A DNA stretch of 63,369 nucleotides from Chlamydiia bacterium (GTDB lineage: Bacteria > Chlamydiota > Chlamydiia > Chlamydiales > GCA-2402025), in NCBI GenBank assembly GCA_022601395.1, contig JAJACS010000009.1, positions 1-63,369 of the forward strand. The letters run 5' to 3'. The notes under the pieces were generated by a model. It ran no database searches, was not told the origin of the DNA, and saw only the letters and a program-made list of their open reading frames with translations. Shown here one piece after another: positions 34,017 to 42,265 of this stretch (position 1 is the stretch's first letter; every line of letters begins with the position of its first letter). The translations under genes and the position numbers were made by a program.

Positions 34017-34563
34017 GCTCTCCTATACAGATGTCTTCAAGGGGATAATTTTCCCAATCTGCATCATCAAAATGCCACCACTCTGTCGGAAGAGGGATAA
34101 ATCCTGAGTTTACCATGACATCTTCAAGCAAGGTACGATTCGCGATAATCTTCGCAGGAAGGTTATCGTAATCCCTATGAGCAATTTCACCCATTTCATC
34201 TATATTTGAACCCATATCAAGCTCATTTCCTTCAAAATCTACTAGAGTCACATCAACAGCAGCTCCCCTATTATGCTTTGATCCGATCTGAGGAGGTGCT
34301 ACATACCTATCATCTGGCAAAAAATCCCAAAGGATTTTCTGTACACTAAGAGGCCTATAGCCATCTGTAATTTTTAAACCTAGGTTCAGTTTTTCAAAAT
34401 CTTTCTGTACCTGAGCAAGTTTTACAGCTACTTTACGCCTTAGATAGCACTTAGCTGAAGGGTAAACCGTTTTTTTGATAAAGTTATTATCGTGAGAAAG
34501 TAAGACATCCACCCTAATAGATGGGCAAAACTTCTCGATATCTATAAAATCTTCATCTTTCAT
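33994..34563 (-). CDS. D-alanyl-D-alanine dipeptidase, VanX/DdpX family
   Basis: The 189-residue protein carries the zinc site of M15D peptidases: S-x-H97-x2-G-x-A-x-D104 and E161-W-W-H164. It also keeps the arginine of DGYRPL (Arg70) that stabilises the transition state. The family splits D-Ala-D-Ala, either for vancomycin resistance or to recover D-alanine from peptidoglycan turnover. There is no signal peptide, so it should act in the cytosol. It is translationally coupled to the small lipoprotein gene downstream. Confidence 0.92.
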   Translation of the reverse strand: MKDEDFIDIEKFCPSIRVDVLLSHDNNFIKKTVYPSAKCYLRRKVAVKLAQVQKDFEKLNLGLKITDGYRPLSVQKILWDFLPDDRYVAPPQIGSKHNRGAAVDVTLVDFEGNELDMGSNIDEMGEIAHRDYDNLPAKIIANRTLLEDVMVNSGFIPLPTEWWHFDDADWENYPLEDICIGELEKSESK

Positions 34564-34655
34564 GTAGCCTCCTAAAAAATCGAATCATAGTTTCAGGGTT
34601 ATTTCTCGTCACTGTTTTTCTAAATGACAAATCTACTTTTTCTTTCACAATTAGC

Positions 34656-34685
34656 TTGAGAATAATCATCTATATCTTTTAGATT
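34656..34685 (+). promoter_or_regulatory. Possible promoter for the tRNA-Val/tRNA-Asp operon
   Basis: TTGAGA at 34656-34661 and TAGATT at 34680-34685 are separated by 18 bases and end 16 bases before the 5' end of tRNA-Val. Confidence 0.4.
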
Positions 34686-34701
34686 ATAGGGCATAAATTG
34701 A

Positions 34702-34774
34702 GGGCGTATAGCTCAGTTGGTAGAGCACCTGTCTTACACACAGGCGGTCATAGGTTCGAGTCCTTTTGCGCCCA
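34702..34774 (+). tRNA. tRNA-Val (TAC)
   Basis: This 73-base cloverleaf has acceptor GGGCGUA/UGCGCCC, D-arm GCTCAGTTGGTAGAGC, anticodon loop CUUACAC (UAC) and T-loop GGTTCGAGTCC. The discriminator is A and CCA is not encoded. It lies 13 bases before tRNA-Asp. Confidence 0.95.
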
Positions 34775-34787
34775 TATACTACTTCTT

Positions 34788-34861
34788 GCGGGAGTAGTTC
34801 AACTGGTTAGAGCACCAGCCTGTCACGCTGGAAGTTGAGGGTTCGAGTCCCTTCTCTCGCG
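34788..34861 (+). tRNA. tRNA-Asp (GTC)
   Basis: This 74-base cloverleaf has acceptor GCGGGAG/CUCUCGC, anticodon loop CUGUCAC (GUC), T-arm GAGGGTTCGAGTCCCTT and the G discriminator typical of tRNA-Asp. CCA is not encoded. It is followed directly by an intrinsic terminator. Confidence 0.95.
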
Positions 34862-34870
34862 ATTTTTAAG

Positions 34871-34898
34871 GCCCCATTTTTTAGTGGGGCTTTTTTTA
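34871..34898 (+). terminator. Intrinsic terminator of the tRNA-Val/Asp operon
   Basis: GCCCCA at 34871-34876 pairs with TGGGGC at 34885-34890, followed by a run of seven T. It sits 9 bases after tRNA-Asp. Confidence 0.85.
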
Positions 34899-34967
34899 TT
34901 TTAGAACATTTTTTTTCTGTACATTCTCTACTATTCTCCGTATTGTTTTTAGAAAATAGGAATTCTT

Positions 34968-35876
34968 ATGGCACACGCAACAGCTAAAAAGCGATCTGCA
35001 AAACAAATTACAATCGCATATTTTTGGATCATCATCGGTTCTTTCTTAGCCGCTGTTTCTGTAAGGATGTTTCTCTATCCTAACAATTTGATCGATGGCG
35101 GTATCATTGGTCTTTCCTTGATTTACGCAAGGCTTGCTGGAGACACCTACCTTCCGTTCGTACTTGTCGCATTGAACATTCCATTCTTATGGCTTTCTTA
35201 TAAACACATTAGAAAGACCTTTGTTATAAGTATGGGCATAGCCGTTGTCCTTTTTGCTGTTTTCCTTGCCGTTCTTGAGCTTGCTCCACCCTTTAAAGGT
35301 GAAATGCTTGAGATCATCGTTATAGGTGGTGCCATCCTCGGTATTGGCGTTGGACTCATCATACGTAACGGTGGCTGCTTAGACGGAACTGAGATTCTTG
35401 CAATCATTATCAACAGGAAAAAAGGCTTTACTGTTGGTCAGGTGGTCCTTGTTATCAACGTTTTCATCTTTGCAGCATACGGACTTATCTTTAGAGACTG
35501 GCATAGCGCCTTTGGATCTCTTATGACCTACATCGTAGCTTTTAAGATGATGGATCTTGTGATTATGGGTCTTGATGAGCTGAAATCTGTCCTTATCATC
35601 TCCTCCAAGCCTAAAGAACTTGCCGAAGTCATTATGCATGAGATGGGGCTTGGCCTGACTGTCATGTACGGAAGAGGCGGATACACAGGCGACGCTAGAG
35701 AGATTCTTTTTGTCATCGTAGAAAGACTTGACCTTGCCACCCTAAAAGAGCTTGTTCTTAGAGAAGATTCCGGAGCTTTTATGGCTATAGAAAACCTTCA
35801 CGAAGTTGTATACGGCAAAGCGGCTAAGCTCGCTGCTTACAAAAAAAGCCGGCACAAGACCATCCCTAAGAAATAA
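34968..35876 (+). CDS. YitT-family membrane protein (DUF161/DUF2179)
   Basis: The 302-residue protein has a basic N-terminus and five to six transmembrane helices (about 20-210). The conserved RMFLYPNNLIDGGIIGLSL and NGGCLDGTEILAI segments of the YitT repeat are present. A cytosolic C-terminal DUF2179 domain (about residues 212-290) includes GRGGYTGDAREILFVIV. The family is widespread and its transport or signalling role is unsettled. It is a single gene whose 3' end overlaps the convergent DUF190 gene by 11 bases. Confidence 0.9.
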   Translation: MAHATAKKRSAKQITIAYFWIIIGSFLAAVSVRMFLYPNNLIDGGIIGLSLIYARLAGDTYLPFVLVALNIPFLWLSYKHIRKTFVISMGIAVVLFAVFLAVLELAPPFKGEMLEIIVIGGAILGIGVGLIIRNGGCLDGTEILAIIINRKKGFTVGQVVLVINVFIFAAYGLIFRDWHSAFGSLMTYIVAFKMMDLVIMGLDELKSVLIISSKPKELAEVIMHEMGLGLTVMYGRGGYTGDAREILFVIVERLDLATLKELVLREDSGAFMAIENLHEVVYGKAAKLAAYKKSRHKTIPKK

Positions 35877-36183
35877 CATCCGTTTCAACAGGAGCCTTCG
35901 TAATATAAGAGGTAAAGTTTACTTCTTTCAGCTTGTTATACAACGTTTGCTTTTGAGCATCTGTTAGAACAAATATAGCAATGTATTCACAGTTTCCCTG
36001 CAGTTCGAAAAAATTCTCTGCATGAATTTTTTTGTTTTTACCAAAACTCTCAATACTTCTTAGCAATGTACAGCCTGGAAGATCTAAGCTACTTGCCAGC
36101 TCCACCAAAAACTGATGAGGAGCCTTCTTTTCATATTTTTTTTCATCTGAAAAATAAAAACAGACTTCAAATAGATCACTCAT
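35866..36183 (-). CDS. DUF190 protein, partner of the fluoride channel
   Basis: The 105-residue protein is a small PII-like fold protein of the DUF190 family. Hallmarks are the N-terminal FEVCFYFSDEKK strand, then GCTLLRSIESFG and the IH-x3-FFELQGNCEYIAIFVLT stretch. DUF190 genes are often next to crcB. The ATG at 36183 forms an ATGA overlap with the crcB stop, so the two are translationally coupled. The same reading frame stays open upstream across crcB, but that part is only a shadow of the channel gene. Confidence 0.8.
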   Translation of the reverse strand: MSDLFEVCFYFSDEKKYEKKAPHQFLVELASSLDLPGCTLLRSIESFGKNKKIHAENFFELQGNCEYIAIFVLTDAQKQTLYNKLKEVNFTSYITKAPVETDVIS

Positions 36184-36566
36184 AATATATGCAATAGTGC
36201 CTTTGTTGTTAAAATACCTAGATACACTGCTATGAGCCCACCAACAACATGCGCTAAAACGCATAAAATACCCCTTAAAGGCTGCGCTGTAATAAATAGG
36301 TAGACCGTTTCTGCAGAAAACGTTGAAAAGGTTGTAAACGAGCCTAGAAGCCCTGTAACAAGGAATGCTCTTGCTCCTATACTGAGCGGTATATACACCG
36401 CTCCAATCGGAAGAACAATACCAATCAAAAAGCAGCCAACAAGGTTCACTGTAAGCGTTCCTAGTGGAAAAGCTGCTAGATGCGGGTTCAAGGCAAGTCC
36501 GATTCCCCATCTAGATAAAGCGCCAACTATTGCACCTAGGGAAACAAAGATTGCCTGCAGAAACAT
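36180..36566 (-). CDS. crcB: Fluoride channel CrcB/Fluc
   Basis: The 128-residue protein has four transmembrane helices with the Fluc signatures GALSRW (near residue 15), GTLTVNLVGCFLIG (the Asn lines the pore) and GLLGSFTTFSTFSAE (TM3 break with the Phe box and Na+ site). It exports fluoride passively as an antiparallel dimer. AAAGGAG lies shortly before the ATG. DUF190 follows in the same operon. The upstream region lacks the conserved fluoride (crcB) riboswitch motifs. Confidence 0.92.
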   Translation of the reverse strand: MFLQAIFVSLGAIVGALSRWGIGLALNPHLAAFPLGTLTVNLVGCFLIGIVLPIGAVYIPLSIGARAFLVTGLLGSFTTFSTFSAETVYLFITAQPLRGILCVLAHVVGGLIAVYLGILTTKALLHIL

Positions 36567-36621
36567 GGATACTCTCCTTTACTCTTCTATAAAGGACATA
36601 TATACATGAAAAAATTTTAAA

Positions 36622-37506
36622 TCAAATCAGCTGCATATCGTTTGATAGACAAAGCCTATTAAGATACAAGCCATAAGTCGACGAGCAGTAGGTCTTGGCA
36701 AGGTTTTTTAACATAGAAGCATCAATCCAACCATTTTTATACGCGATCTCTTCAATACACGCGATCTGCACACCCTGCCTCTCTTGGATCGTTTGTACAT
36801 AAGAAGAAGCCTTGTAAAGAGCATCAAACGTACCCGTGTCAAGCCAAGCAAATCCTCTGCCAAAGAATTTTACTCTAAGAGATTTATTTGCAAGATAAGC
36901 TCGATTCACATCAGTGATCTCAAGCTCTCCCCTTGCAGAAGGCTGCAATGACTTCGCAATCGAAACAACTTCGTTGTCATAAAAATAAAGACCAGTAACA
37001 GCATAAGGAGAAGGAGGAACTTTTGGCTTCTCGACGATATCAACAGGATTTCCATCTTTATCAAACGCTACTACCCCATATCTTTCTGGATCTTGTACTT
37101 GGTAAGTAAAGACCGTAGCCCCTGCCTTTTGATTTTTTACATCATCAAGCATCTCTTCTAGGTTTGGCCCGTAGAAAATATTATCACCAAGGATTAAACA
37201 AACGTTGTCATCATCTATAAAATCTTCTCCTAGAATAAAAGCTTCAGCAATACCTGAGGGATTTTCTTGGACCTTATAAGAAATCTTAAGGCCCAAATGA
37301 GACCCATCATTGAAAAGGGCCTGAAATCTTGGCAAGTCCTGCTCTGTAGAAATGATCAAGATTTCAGAAATTTTAGCCTGCATTAAAACCGACAGTGGAT
37401 AGTAAATCATCGGTTTATCATATATTGGAAGAAGCTGCTTTGATGTTGCAGCTGTAAGAGGATAAAGCCTCGTTCCAAGGCCACCTGCTAAAATAATACC
37501 CTTCAC
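36622..37506 (-). CDS. rmlA: Glucose-1-phosphate thymidylyltransferase
   Basis: The 294-residue nucleotidyltransferase makes dTDP-glucose from dTTP and glucose-1-phosphate. The signature is at the N-terminus: [16 protein letters not shown] followed by [18 protein letters not shown]. Later motifs are GDNIF and VEKP(K), and a C-terminal region holds the family's regulatory site. The start is GTG with AAGGATC upstream; an overlapping ATG is out of frame and stops at once. It lies 8 bases after the HPRT gene. No rmlB, rmlC or rmlD is in the window. Confidence 0.94.
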   Translation of the reverse strand: MKGIILAGGLGTRLYPLTAATSKQLLPIYDKPMIYYPLSVLMQAKISEILIISTEQDLPRFQALFNDGSHLGLKISYKVQENPSGIAEAFILGEDFIDDDNVCLILGDNIFYGPNLEEMLDDVKNQKAGATVFTYQVQDPERYGVVAFDKDGNPVDIVEKPKVPPSPYAVTGLYFYDNEVVSIAKSLQPSARGELEITDVNRAYLANKSLRVKFFGRGFAWLDTGTFDALYKASSYVQTIQERQGVQIACIEEIAYKNGWIDASMLKNLAKTYCSSTYGLYLNRLCLSNDMQLI

Positions 37507-37514
37507 ATAGATCC

Positions 37515-38138
37515 TTAATCTGAGTAACCAAGAATATAAATAGCATCTAAATTACGATAATACTCTTTATAATCAAGACCATAGCCTACTACAAAACGAT
37601 TTTGTATGTCAAAAAGAGCATAGTCAGGATGATAATCTTGTTTACTTCTGACATTTTTAGAAAGTAAAACCATGGACTTTAGAGAAGCGGGATGCAGCTT
37701 CTTAAGCTCCGCCATAACTTTTGTCATAGTCTTACCTGTATCGCATATATCATCTAAAACAATGACATGCTTATCAGTAATGTTGACGTTTTCAATACCT
37801 TTAAGTGTAAGCTTTCCAGAAACAGTTCCGTTTTCTCCGTAACTACTTGCTCTTACATACTCAAGAGTCGCTGGAAGATTTACCTCTTTAAGAAGGTCAG
37901 ATGTAAAAAATAGAGCCCCTTTCATAACACAAAGAAAAATAACTTCCTTTCCTTGATAATCATTTTCAAGTTCCCTTGCAGCCTCTTTAATACGCTCATC
38001 GATTTTATCTTTTGAAACAAGCATTTCAAGTGGATAGGGAAAAGGACTTATATCAGAACCTTTTTTTATTTGAGCTTGAAGCATAACTGTTGTTGTTAAA
38101 ATAGTTAGGATTGCAAAAAGTTTCATTTTCATTTTCAT
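37515..38138 (-). CDS. hpt: Hypoxanthine phosphoribosyltransferase with N-terminal signal-like segment
   Basis: The 207-residue protein has the PRPP-binding motif [14 protein letters not shown], the upstream [14 protein letters not shown] and the flexible loop region [10 protein letters not shown], as in HPRT (hypoxanthine or guanine plus PRPP to IMP or GMP). The domain starts about residue 35. Residues 1-22 (three Met-Lys pairs, then a hydrophobic run ending LQAQ) look like a Sec signal peptide with an AxA-like cleavage site. GGAG precedes the first ATG. PRPP and Mg would normally be cytosolic, so the extension is puzzling. A start at the internal Met near residue 39 cannot be excluded. Confidence 0.92.
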   Translation of the reverse strand: MKMKMKLFAILTILTTTVMLQAQIKKGSDISPFPYPLEMLVSKDKIDERIKEAARELENDYQGKEVIFLCVMKGALFFTSDLLKEVNLPATLEYVRASSYGENGTVSGKLTLKGIENVNITDKHVIVLDDICDTGKTMTKVMAELKKLHPASLKSMVLLSKNVRSKQDYHPDYALFDIQNRFVVGYGLDYKEYYRNLDAIYILGYSD

Positions 38139-38208
38139 TATCTCCGTTATCAGTTTCTCGAGGAAAGGAGAAATTGCAATAAAAATGATTATTTATCAAT
38201 AGTTTGTT

Positions 38209-39579
38209 TTAGGTAGACTTCACTAATTGAAAATCATGTCCACTCTCTATCAACTTATCAATGAAGTCTAGATTATACACACCTGAAAGAAATGTATCGT
38301 TCTGAAGCATGACTTGATGAAATGCAATTGTTGTATGAATATTTCCGATATGAAACTCTTTTAAAGCTCTTTTTGCTCTTGCTATTGTTTCTTCTCTATC
38401 TTTGCCTTTTACGATAAGCTTTGCGATCATAGAGTCATAGTTCGGAGGAATGTTATAACCTGTATAGCACGCACTATCTACTCTGACATGCGGGCCACCT
38501 GGTGGAATATAATATTCTAGCTTACCTGGTGAAGGAGCAAAGTTATTTGATGGATTTTCTGCATTTATACGGAATTCCATTGCGCAACCATCAACTGTTA
38601 TGTCTTTTTGACGAACCTTAAGTTTTTCACCCTTGGCAGCTTTAATTTGCTCTACAACAAGATCCACCCCTGTCACTTCTTCTGTGACAGTATGCTCCAC
38701 CTGAATTCTCGTATTAACTTCCATAAAGTAAAAGTTCTTATTCTCATCAACAAGAAACTCAACAGTACCTACTGTGTGGTATTTAGCTTCTTTTGCAATA
38801 GCAACAGCCGCATCACCCATCTTCTTTCTCATAGCAGGAGTGATCATAGGGCTTGGCGTTTCTTCAATCAGCTTTTGTCTTCTTCTTTGAATCGTACAGT
38901 CTCTCTCTCCAAGATGAATATAATTCCCATGCTTATCAGCTAGAAGTTGTACTTCTACGTGCCTTGGATTCACAATCATCTTCTCAAGGTACACATCTGG
39001 ATTATTGAAAGAGACTTCTGCTTCAGTCTTTGCCTGTGCATATTTACGCTTGAAGTCTTCTTCATCAAAAGCAACACGAATACCTTTTCCGCCGCCACCT
39101 GCTGAAGCTTTAATAAAAACAGGATAGCCAATCTTTTTCGCTTCTTCTAACGCTTCTTCTAAAGTCTCAACGATACCTTCTGTTCCAGGAATAACTGGAC
39201 ACTTTACTTTTCTAGCAATCGCTTTTGCCTGCGATTTATCACCAAGAAGAGCTATAGTAGAGGAAGATGGACCAATGAACGTGAGGCCACAACTCTCGCA
39301 AATCGACGCAAAGTTAGCATTTTCACTTAAGAAGCCATAACCCGGGTGTACCGCGTCAGCTCCTGTAATCTCACAGGCAGATAAGATATTTGGGACTCTA
39401 AGGTATGATTTTGGGGAAGGCGCTTCTCCTATACAAATAGCTTCATCTGCATGTAGAACATGTAAAGCCTCAGCATCAGCTTGGGAATATACTGCGACCG
39501 TCTGCAGACCAAGATCATGACATGCCCTTATAATTCTAACTGCGATTTCACCGCGATTTGCAATTAACACCTTCTTCAT
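38209..39579 (-). CDS. accC: Acetyl-CoA carboxylase, biotin carboxylase subunit
   Basis: The 456-residue ATP-grasp enzyme carboxylates the biotin of AccB. Motifs include the N-terminal KVLIANRGEIAVRIIRA, the Gly-rich ATP lid ASAGGGGKGIRVA (about 163-175), and the catalytic MEVNTRIQVEHTVTE. It starts 4 bases after accB, and together they supply malonyl-CoA for fatty-acid synthesis. The carboxyltransferase genes (accA/accD) are elsewhere, as in Chlamydia. Confidence 0.97.
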   Translation of the reverse strand: MKKVLIANRGEIAVRIIRACHDLGLQTVAVYSQADAEALHVLHADEAICIGEAPSPKSYLRVPNILSACEITGADAVHPGYGFLSENANFASICESCGLTFIGPSSSTIALLGDKSQAKAIARKVKCPVIPGTEGIVETLEEALEEAKKIGYPVFIKASAGGGGKGIRVAFDEEDFKRKYAQAKTEAEVSFNNPDVYLEKMIVNPRHVEVQLLADKHGNYIHLGERDCTIQRRRQKLIEETPSPMITPAMRKKMGDAAVAIAKEAKYHTVGTVEFLVDENKNFYFMEVNTRIQVEHTVTEEVTGVDLVVEQIKAAKGEKLKVRQKDITVDGCAMEFRINAENPSNNFAPSPGKLEYYIPPGGPHVRVDSACYTGYNIPPNYDSMIAKLIVKGKDREETIARAKRALKEFHIGNIHTTIAFHQVMLQNDTFLSGVYNLDFIDKLIESGHDFQLVKST

Positions 39580-39583
39580 ATGA

Positions 39584-40048
39584 CTACTCTATTCTGAATA
39601 ATTTTGTTCCGAACTCAACTGGGTGTGCGTTATCTACACAAACCTCTACAACTTTTCCGCTCTTACCAGCTTTTACTTCATTCATCACTTTCATCGCTTC
39701 AACGATACAAACAATCGTTCCTTCATCAACCTCATCACCTACTTTTACAAAAGGAGGATCATCAGGAGATGATGATGAATAGAATGTACCCACCATTGGA
39801 GAAGTAATGAATTTTGCAGCAGACTCCTGCGGAGTAGTTGCTTGCACTTGCTTTCCTGCTGGTGCAGCTGGTTGCGCTAACTCCATTACAGGTTGGTGCA
39901 CCATCTGTTGTGGCACATGAACTGCAGCAGGAGCTTGCGGAGATTTTTCAAGATGAATTTCAGAGCCATCTTTATCTTTTAGCGTAAGCTTATTCAGCTT
40001 TGAATCTTCTAAAATTGCGATTAACTCTTTAATATGTTTGATATCCAC
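39584..40048 (-). CDS. accB: Acetyl-CoA carboxylase, biotin carboxyl carrier protein
   Basis: The 154-residue protein has a helical N-terminus, a Pro/Ala/Gln-rich linker (about 36-75) and a C-terminal biotinyl domain with EAMKVM, Lys120 being biotinylated. The start is a GTG at 40048 with AGGAGACG upstream; no ATG lies close. It is between efp and accC on the same strand. Confidence 0.96.
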   Translation of the reverse strand: MDIKHIKELIAILEDSKLNKLTLKDKDGSEIHLEKSPQAPAAVHVPQQMVHQPVMELAQPAAPAGKQVQATTPQESAAKFITSPMVGTFYSSSSPDDPPFVKVGDEVDEGTIVCIVEAMKVMNEVKAGKSGKVVEVCVDNAHPVEFGTKLFRIE

Positions 40049-40075
40049 TTGGCGTCTCCTAATCTTTATGCCAGT

Positions 40076-40633
40076 TTATACTCTCTGTATATACTCGTTA
40101 TTTTGCGTATCAACTTTGATGATATCTCCAGACTCTATAAACAGAGGAACTTCTATCTTTGCACCTGTTTCTAAAATCGCGTATTTACCTGAACTTGATA
40201 CCGCAACTTTGTTTGATGGCGACTCTGTCTTCATTACCATAAGCTCTAAGAACTGCGGCAACTCCACTGAAAAGATCATTTCACCATAAAATAAAGCTTT
40301 AAGCTTAATTCCTTCTTTCAAGTAGTTCACCTTATCAGAAACAACATCTGATGGAACAATCACTTGATCTAATCCGTCTATATCCAGAAATAGATAGTCC
40401 TTTCCTTCCATATATAAAAACTCTAAGTTCTTCTCTGCTAGAGCCACTTCCTCTACAGCTTGATCTACCTTAAAGTTTTTCTCGATTACCTCTTCTGTAA
40501 TCAAATTCTTAAGCTTCGTCTTGATAAAAGGAACACCTTTAGCAACGGTAACTTTTACAGAAGACTCTACTCGATAGATGTTTCCTGATAATGAAATGGT
40601 CATCCCAGGATTAATTTGATTACTTACTGTCAT
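40076..40633 (-). CDS. efp: Elongation factor P
   Basis: The 185-residue three-domain beta-barrel protein relieves ribosome stalling at proline runs. The N-terminal KOW-like domain has Lys32 in the loop (VAKGVPFIKT) that is post-translationally modified in many bacteria. The OB domains follow, with the C-terminal TGAKIEVPLFIESGDIIKVD signature. The gene sits between a HAD-family phosphatase gene and accB. Chlamydiae usually have a second efp copy elsewhere. Confidence 0.95.
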   Translation of the reverse strand: MTVSNQINPGMTISLSGNIYRVESSVKVTVAKGVPFIKTKLKNLITEEVIEKNFKVDQAVEEVALAEKNLEFLYMEGKDYLFLDIDGLDQVIVPSDVVSDKVNYLKEGIKLKALFYGEMIFSVELPQFLELMVMKTESPSNKVAVSSSGKYAILETGAKIEVPLFIESGDIIKVDTQNNEYIQRV

Positions 40634-40647
40634 ATAAATTCCATCTC

Positions 40648-41319
40648 TTAATGTTCAAACTGCGCGATAATCGGCTTTAATTCTTTCAGTGAGGTAATCG
40701 TAAAGTCTACCTGACTCTTCGACCCTTTTTGGTGTACCCCTCTGCCCCATTTAATATGTACAGTCTTAAATCCTAGTCCTTTCCCAGGTGTAAGATCCCG
40801 CTTTACACGGTCCCCACAGACCAAAACCTCAAGAGGAGAAACCCGCAGGTCCTCGAGAAGCTGCTTGTAATACATTTTTTTATCTGGCGATTCTGAGACT
40901 ACTATCCTACTAAAAAGAGCAGTATCAATTCCAGCTTTTTTCATCTTTTTAAGCTGTATCTCTTTTATCCCAACGCTCACAAGGGCCAGTACATGCTTTC
41001 TAGCAAGCTCCATAAGAACTTCTTTAGCTCCAAGCGTTGGCAAAACGTCGTACTTAAAACTTTTATTACGGTAAACCTCATCAATCGCAATACTAGCAAG
41101 CGCTGGATCTGCATCATGAATCTCTAAAAATTCTTTTATAGCTGACTGAGTATTGCTAGAGCTTACGCTGAGGACTCGCAGACGCTCAAAAGCTTGATCA
41201 AAGCTTGTAACCTCAAGCCCCTTGTCCATCATCTTCTGCAATGCTTTTTGAAGCCTATAAGGCAATATAGACCCAGAAGTATCAATAATAGTATCATCAA
41301 GATCAAAGATGATTAACAA
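40648..41319 (-). CDS. HAD-superfamily hydrolase
   Basis: The 223-residue protein has HAD motif I FDLDDT (Asp6, Asp8), motif II near SVG, a lysine motif III, and motif IV VCGDRVKRDL. It is a small soluble phosphatase related to phosphoglycolate-phosphatase types, with unknown substrate. It begins with TTG at 41319 inside the end of the yvcK gene (17-base overlap), and no better start is visible. It is in the rpe-yvcK-HAD-efp row. Confidence 0.85.
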   Translation of the reverse strand: MLIIFDLDDTIIDTSGSILPYRLQKALQKMMDKGLEVTSFDQAFERLRVLSVSSSNTQSAIKEFLEIHDADPALASIAIDEVYRNKSFKYDVLPTLGAKEVLMELARKHVLALVSVGIKEIQLKKMKKAGIDTALFSRIVVSESPDKKMYYKQLLEDLRVSPLEVLVCGDRVKRDLTPGKGLGFKTVHIKWGRGVHQKGSKSQVDFTITSLKELKPIIAQFEH

Positions 41320-42265
41320 TTTTCACCAACTCTTGTGCAAGTTTATCAGGATCATGGCGGATCAAGTTTCTCTTAATGAGGTCCGCTTTTGGTTGCTCTT
41401 TCAGCTCTCCAAGAAGATTCGCTTCTATCACCCTTGACTCTTTCAAGTCGTTACGAACAAGAGTGCCTTCTTCAGAGTAGATATCAATGAGTTCTTTTGG
41501 AGGATGCTGCTTGTTTACTATGATATAGTCAAAAACGTCTTTTCCAATAAATCTTGTAAGCTCAGATACATAACTGCTTACAGAAAATTCTGTTGTTTGA
41601 CCTTTTCTATTCATAAGATTTGCAATGAACACTTTCTTTGCTTGTGAATTTAATAATGCTGTGGCGATTCCATCTACAAGAAGGTTCGGAATTAATGAAG
41701 TATGTAAACCACCTGGGCCAAGAATCACAAGATCTGCATGCTTTATTTCATAAAGTGCTTGTTGATTAGCCTTTGGATAGGGCTCTAAGTAGATACTGTG
41801 ATAACCCTTGTCTATTTCCTTAGATAAGTAAACCTCTTTTTCCCCTTCTAGAAGTTTTCTATTTCTAAGCACCATTTTGAGTCTTGTCTGGTTTGTCGTT
41901 ACAGGAATGACTTTTCCTTTGATGTACATAATTTTGCCCATCTCTTCGACAGCAGTTTCAAAACTTCCCGTTACTTTCTCAAGAGCTGAAAGAAGCAGGT
42001 TTCCAAAACTATGACCCCCCAGGTTCCCGTTTTCAAAGCGGTAATTCATCAGAGAGCGCATAAGTCTGGAGGAGTTCGATAAAGCTACTAAGCACTGCCT
42101 AACATCACCCGGTGGCAAAACTCCGAGCTCATCTCTTAAAATACCAGTGCTGCCACCATCATCAGCCATTGATACAATAGCGCTCAGATCAAGATCAAAG
42201 TTCTTCAAACCTTTTAGAACTGTAAAATTTCCAGTCCCGCCACCTATAATAACTACTTTCTTCAT
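41303..42265 (-). CDS. yvcK: YvcK/CofD-family protein (gluconeogenesis or cell-wall regulator)
   Basis: The 320-residue protein has GGGTGNFTVLKGL at residues 8-20, MADDGGSTGILRDELGVLPPGDVRQCL, and GPGGLHTSLIPNLL, all YvcK signatures. YvcK binds UDP-GlcNAc and links central carbon flux to cell-wall synthesis in Bacillus. The CofD branch instead acts in F420 synthesis, unlikely here. The ATG overlaps the rpe stop by one base. Its presence between rpe and efp is not seen in the Chlamydia order that I recall. Confidence 0.9.
   Translation of the reverse strand: MKKVVIIGGGTGNFTVLKGLKNFDLDLSAIVSMADDGGSTGILRDELGVLPPGDVRQCLVALSNSSRLMRSLMNYRFENGNLGGHSFGNLLLSALEKVTGSFETAVEEMGKIMYIKGKVIPVTTNQTRLKMVLRNRKLLEGEKEVYLSKEIDKGYHSIYLEPYPKANQQALYEIKHADLVILGPGGLHTSLIPNLLVDGIATALLNSQAKKVFIANLMNRKGQTTEFSVSSYVSELTRFIGKDVFDYIIVNKQHPPKELIDIYSEEGTLVRNDLKESRVIEANLLGELKEQPKADLIKRNLIRHDPDKLAQELVKIVNHL

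Noticed and set aside
36184..36510. Longer open frame upstream of DUF190 across crcB
   Set aside because: It is out of frame with, and antagonised by, the well-conserved CrcB coding sequence; DUF190 homology starts at the ATG at 36183.
36567..36640. Fluoride riboswitch upstream of crcB
   Set aside because: The short upstream region has none of the conserved crcB-motif segments and leaves too little space.
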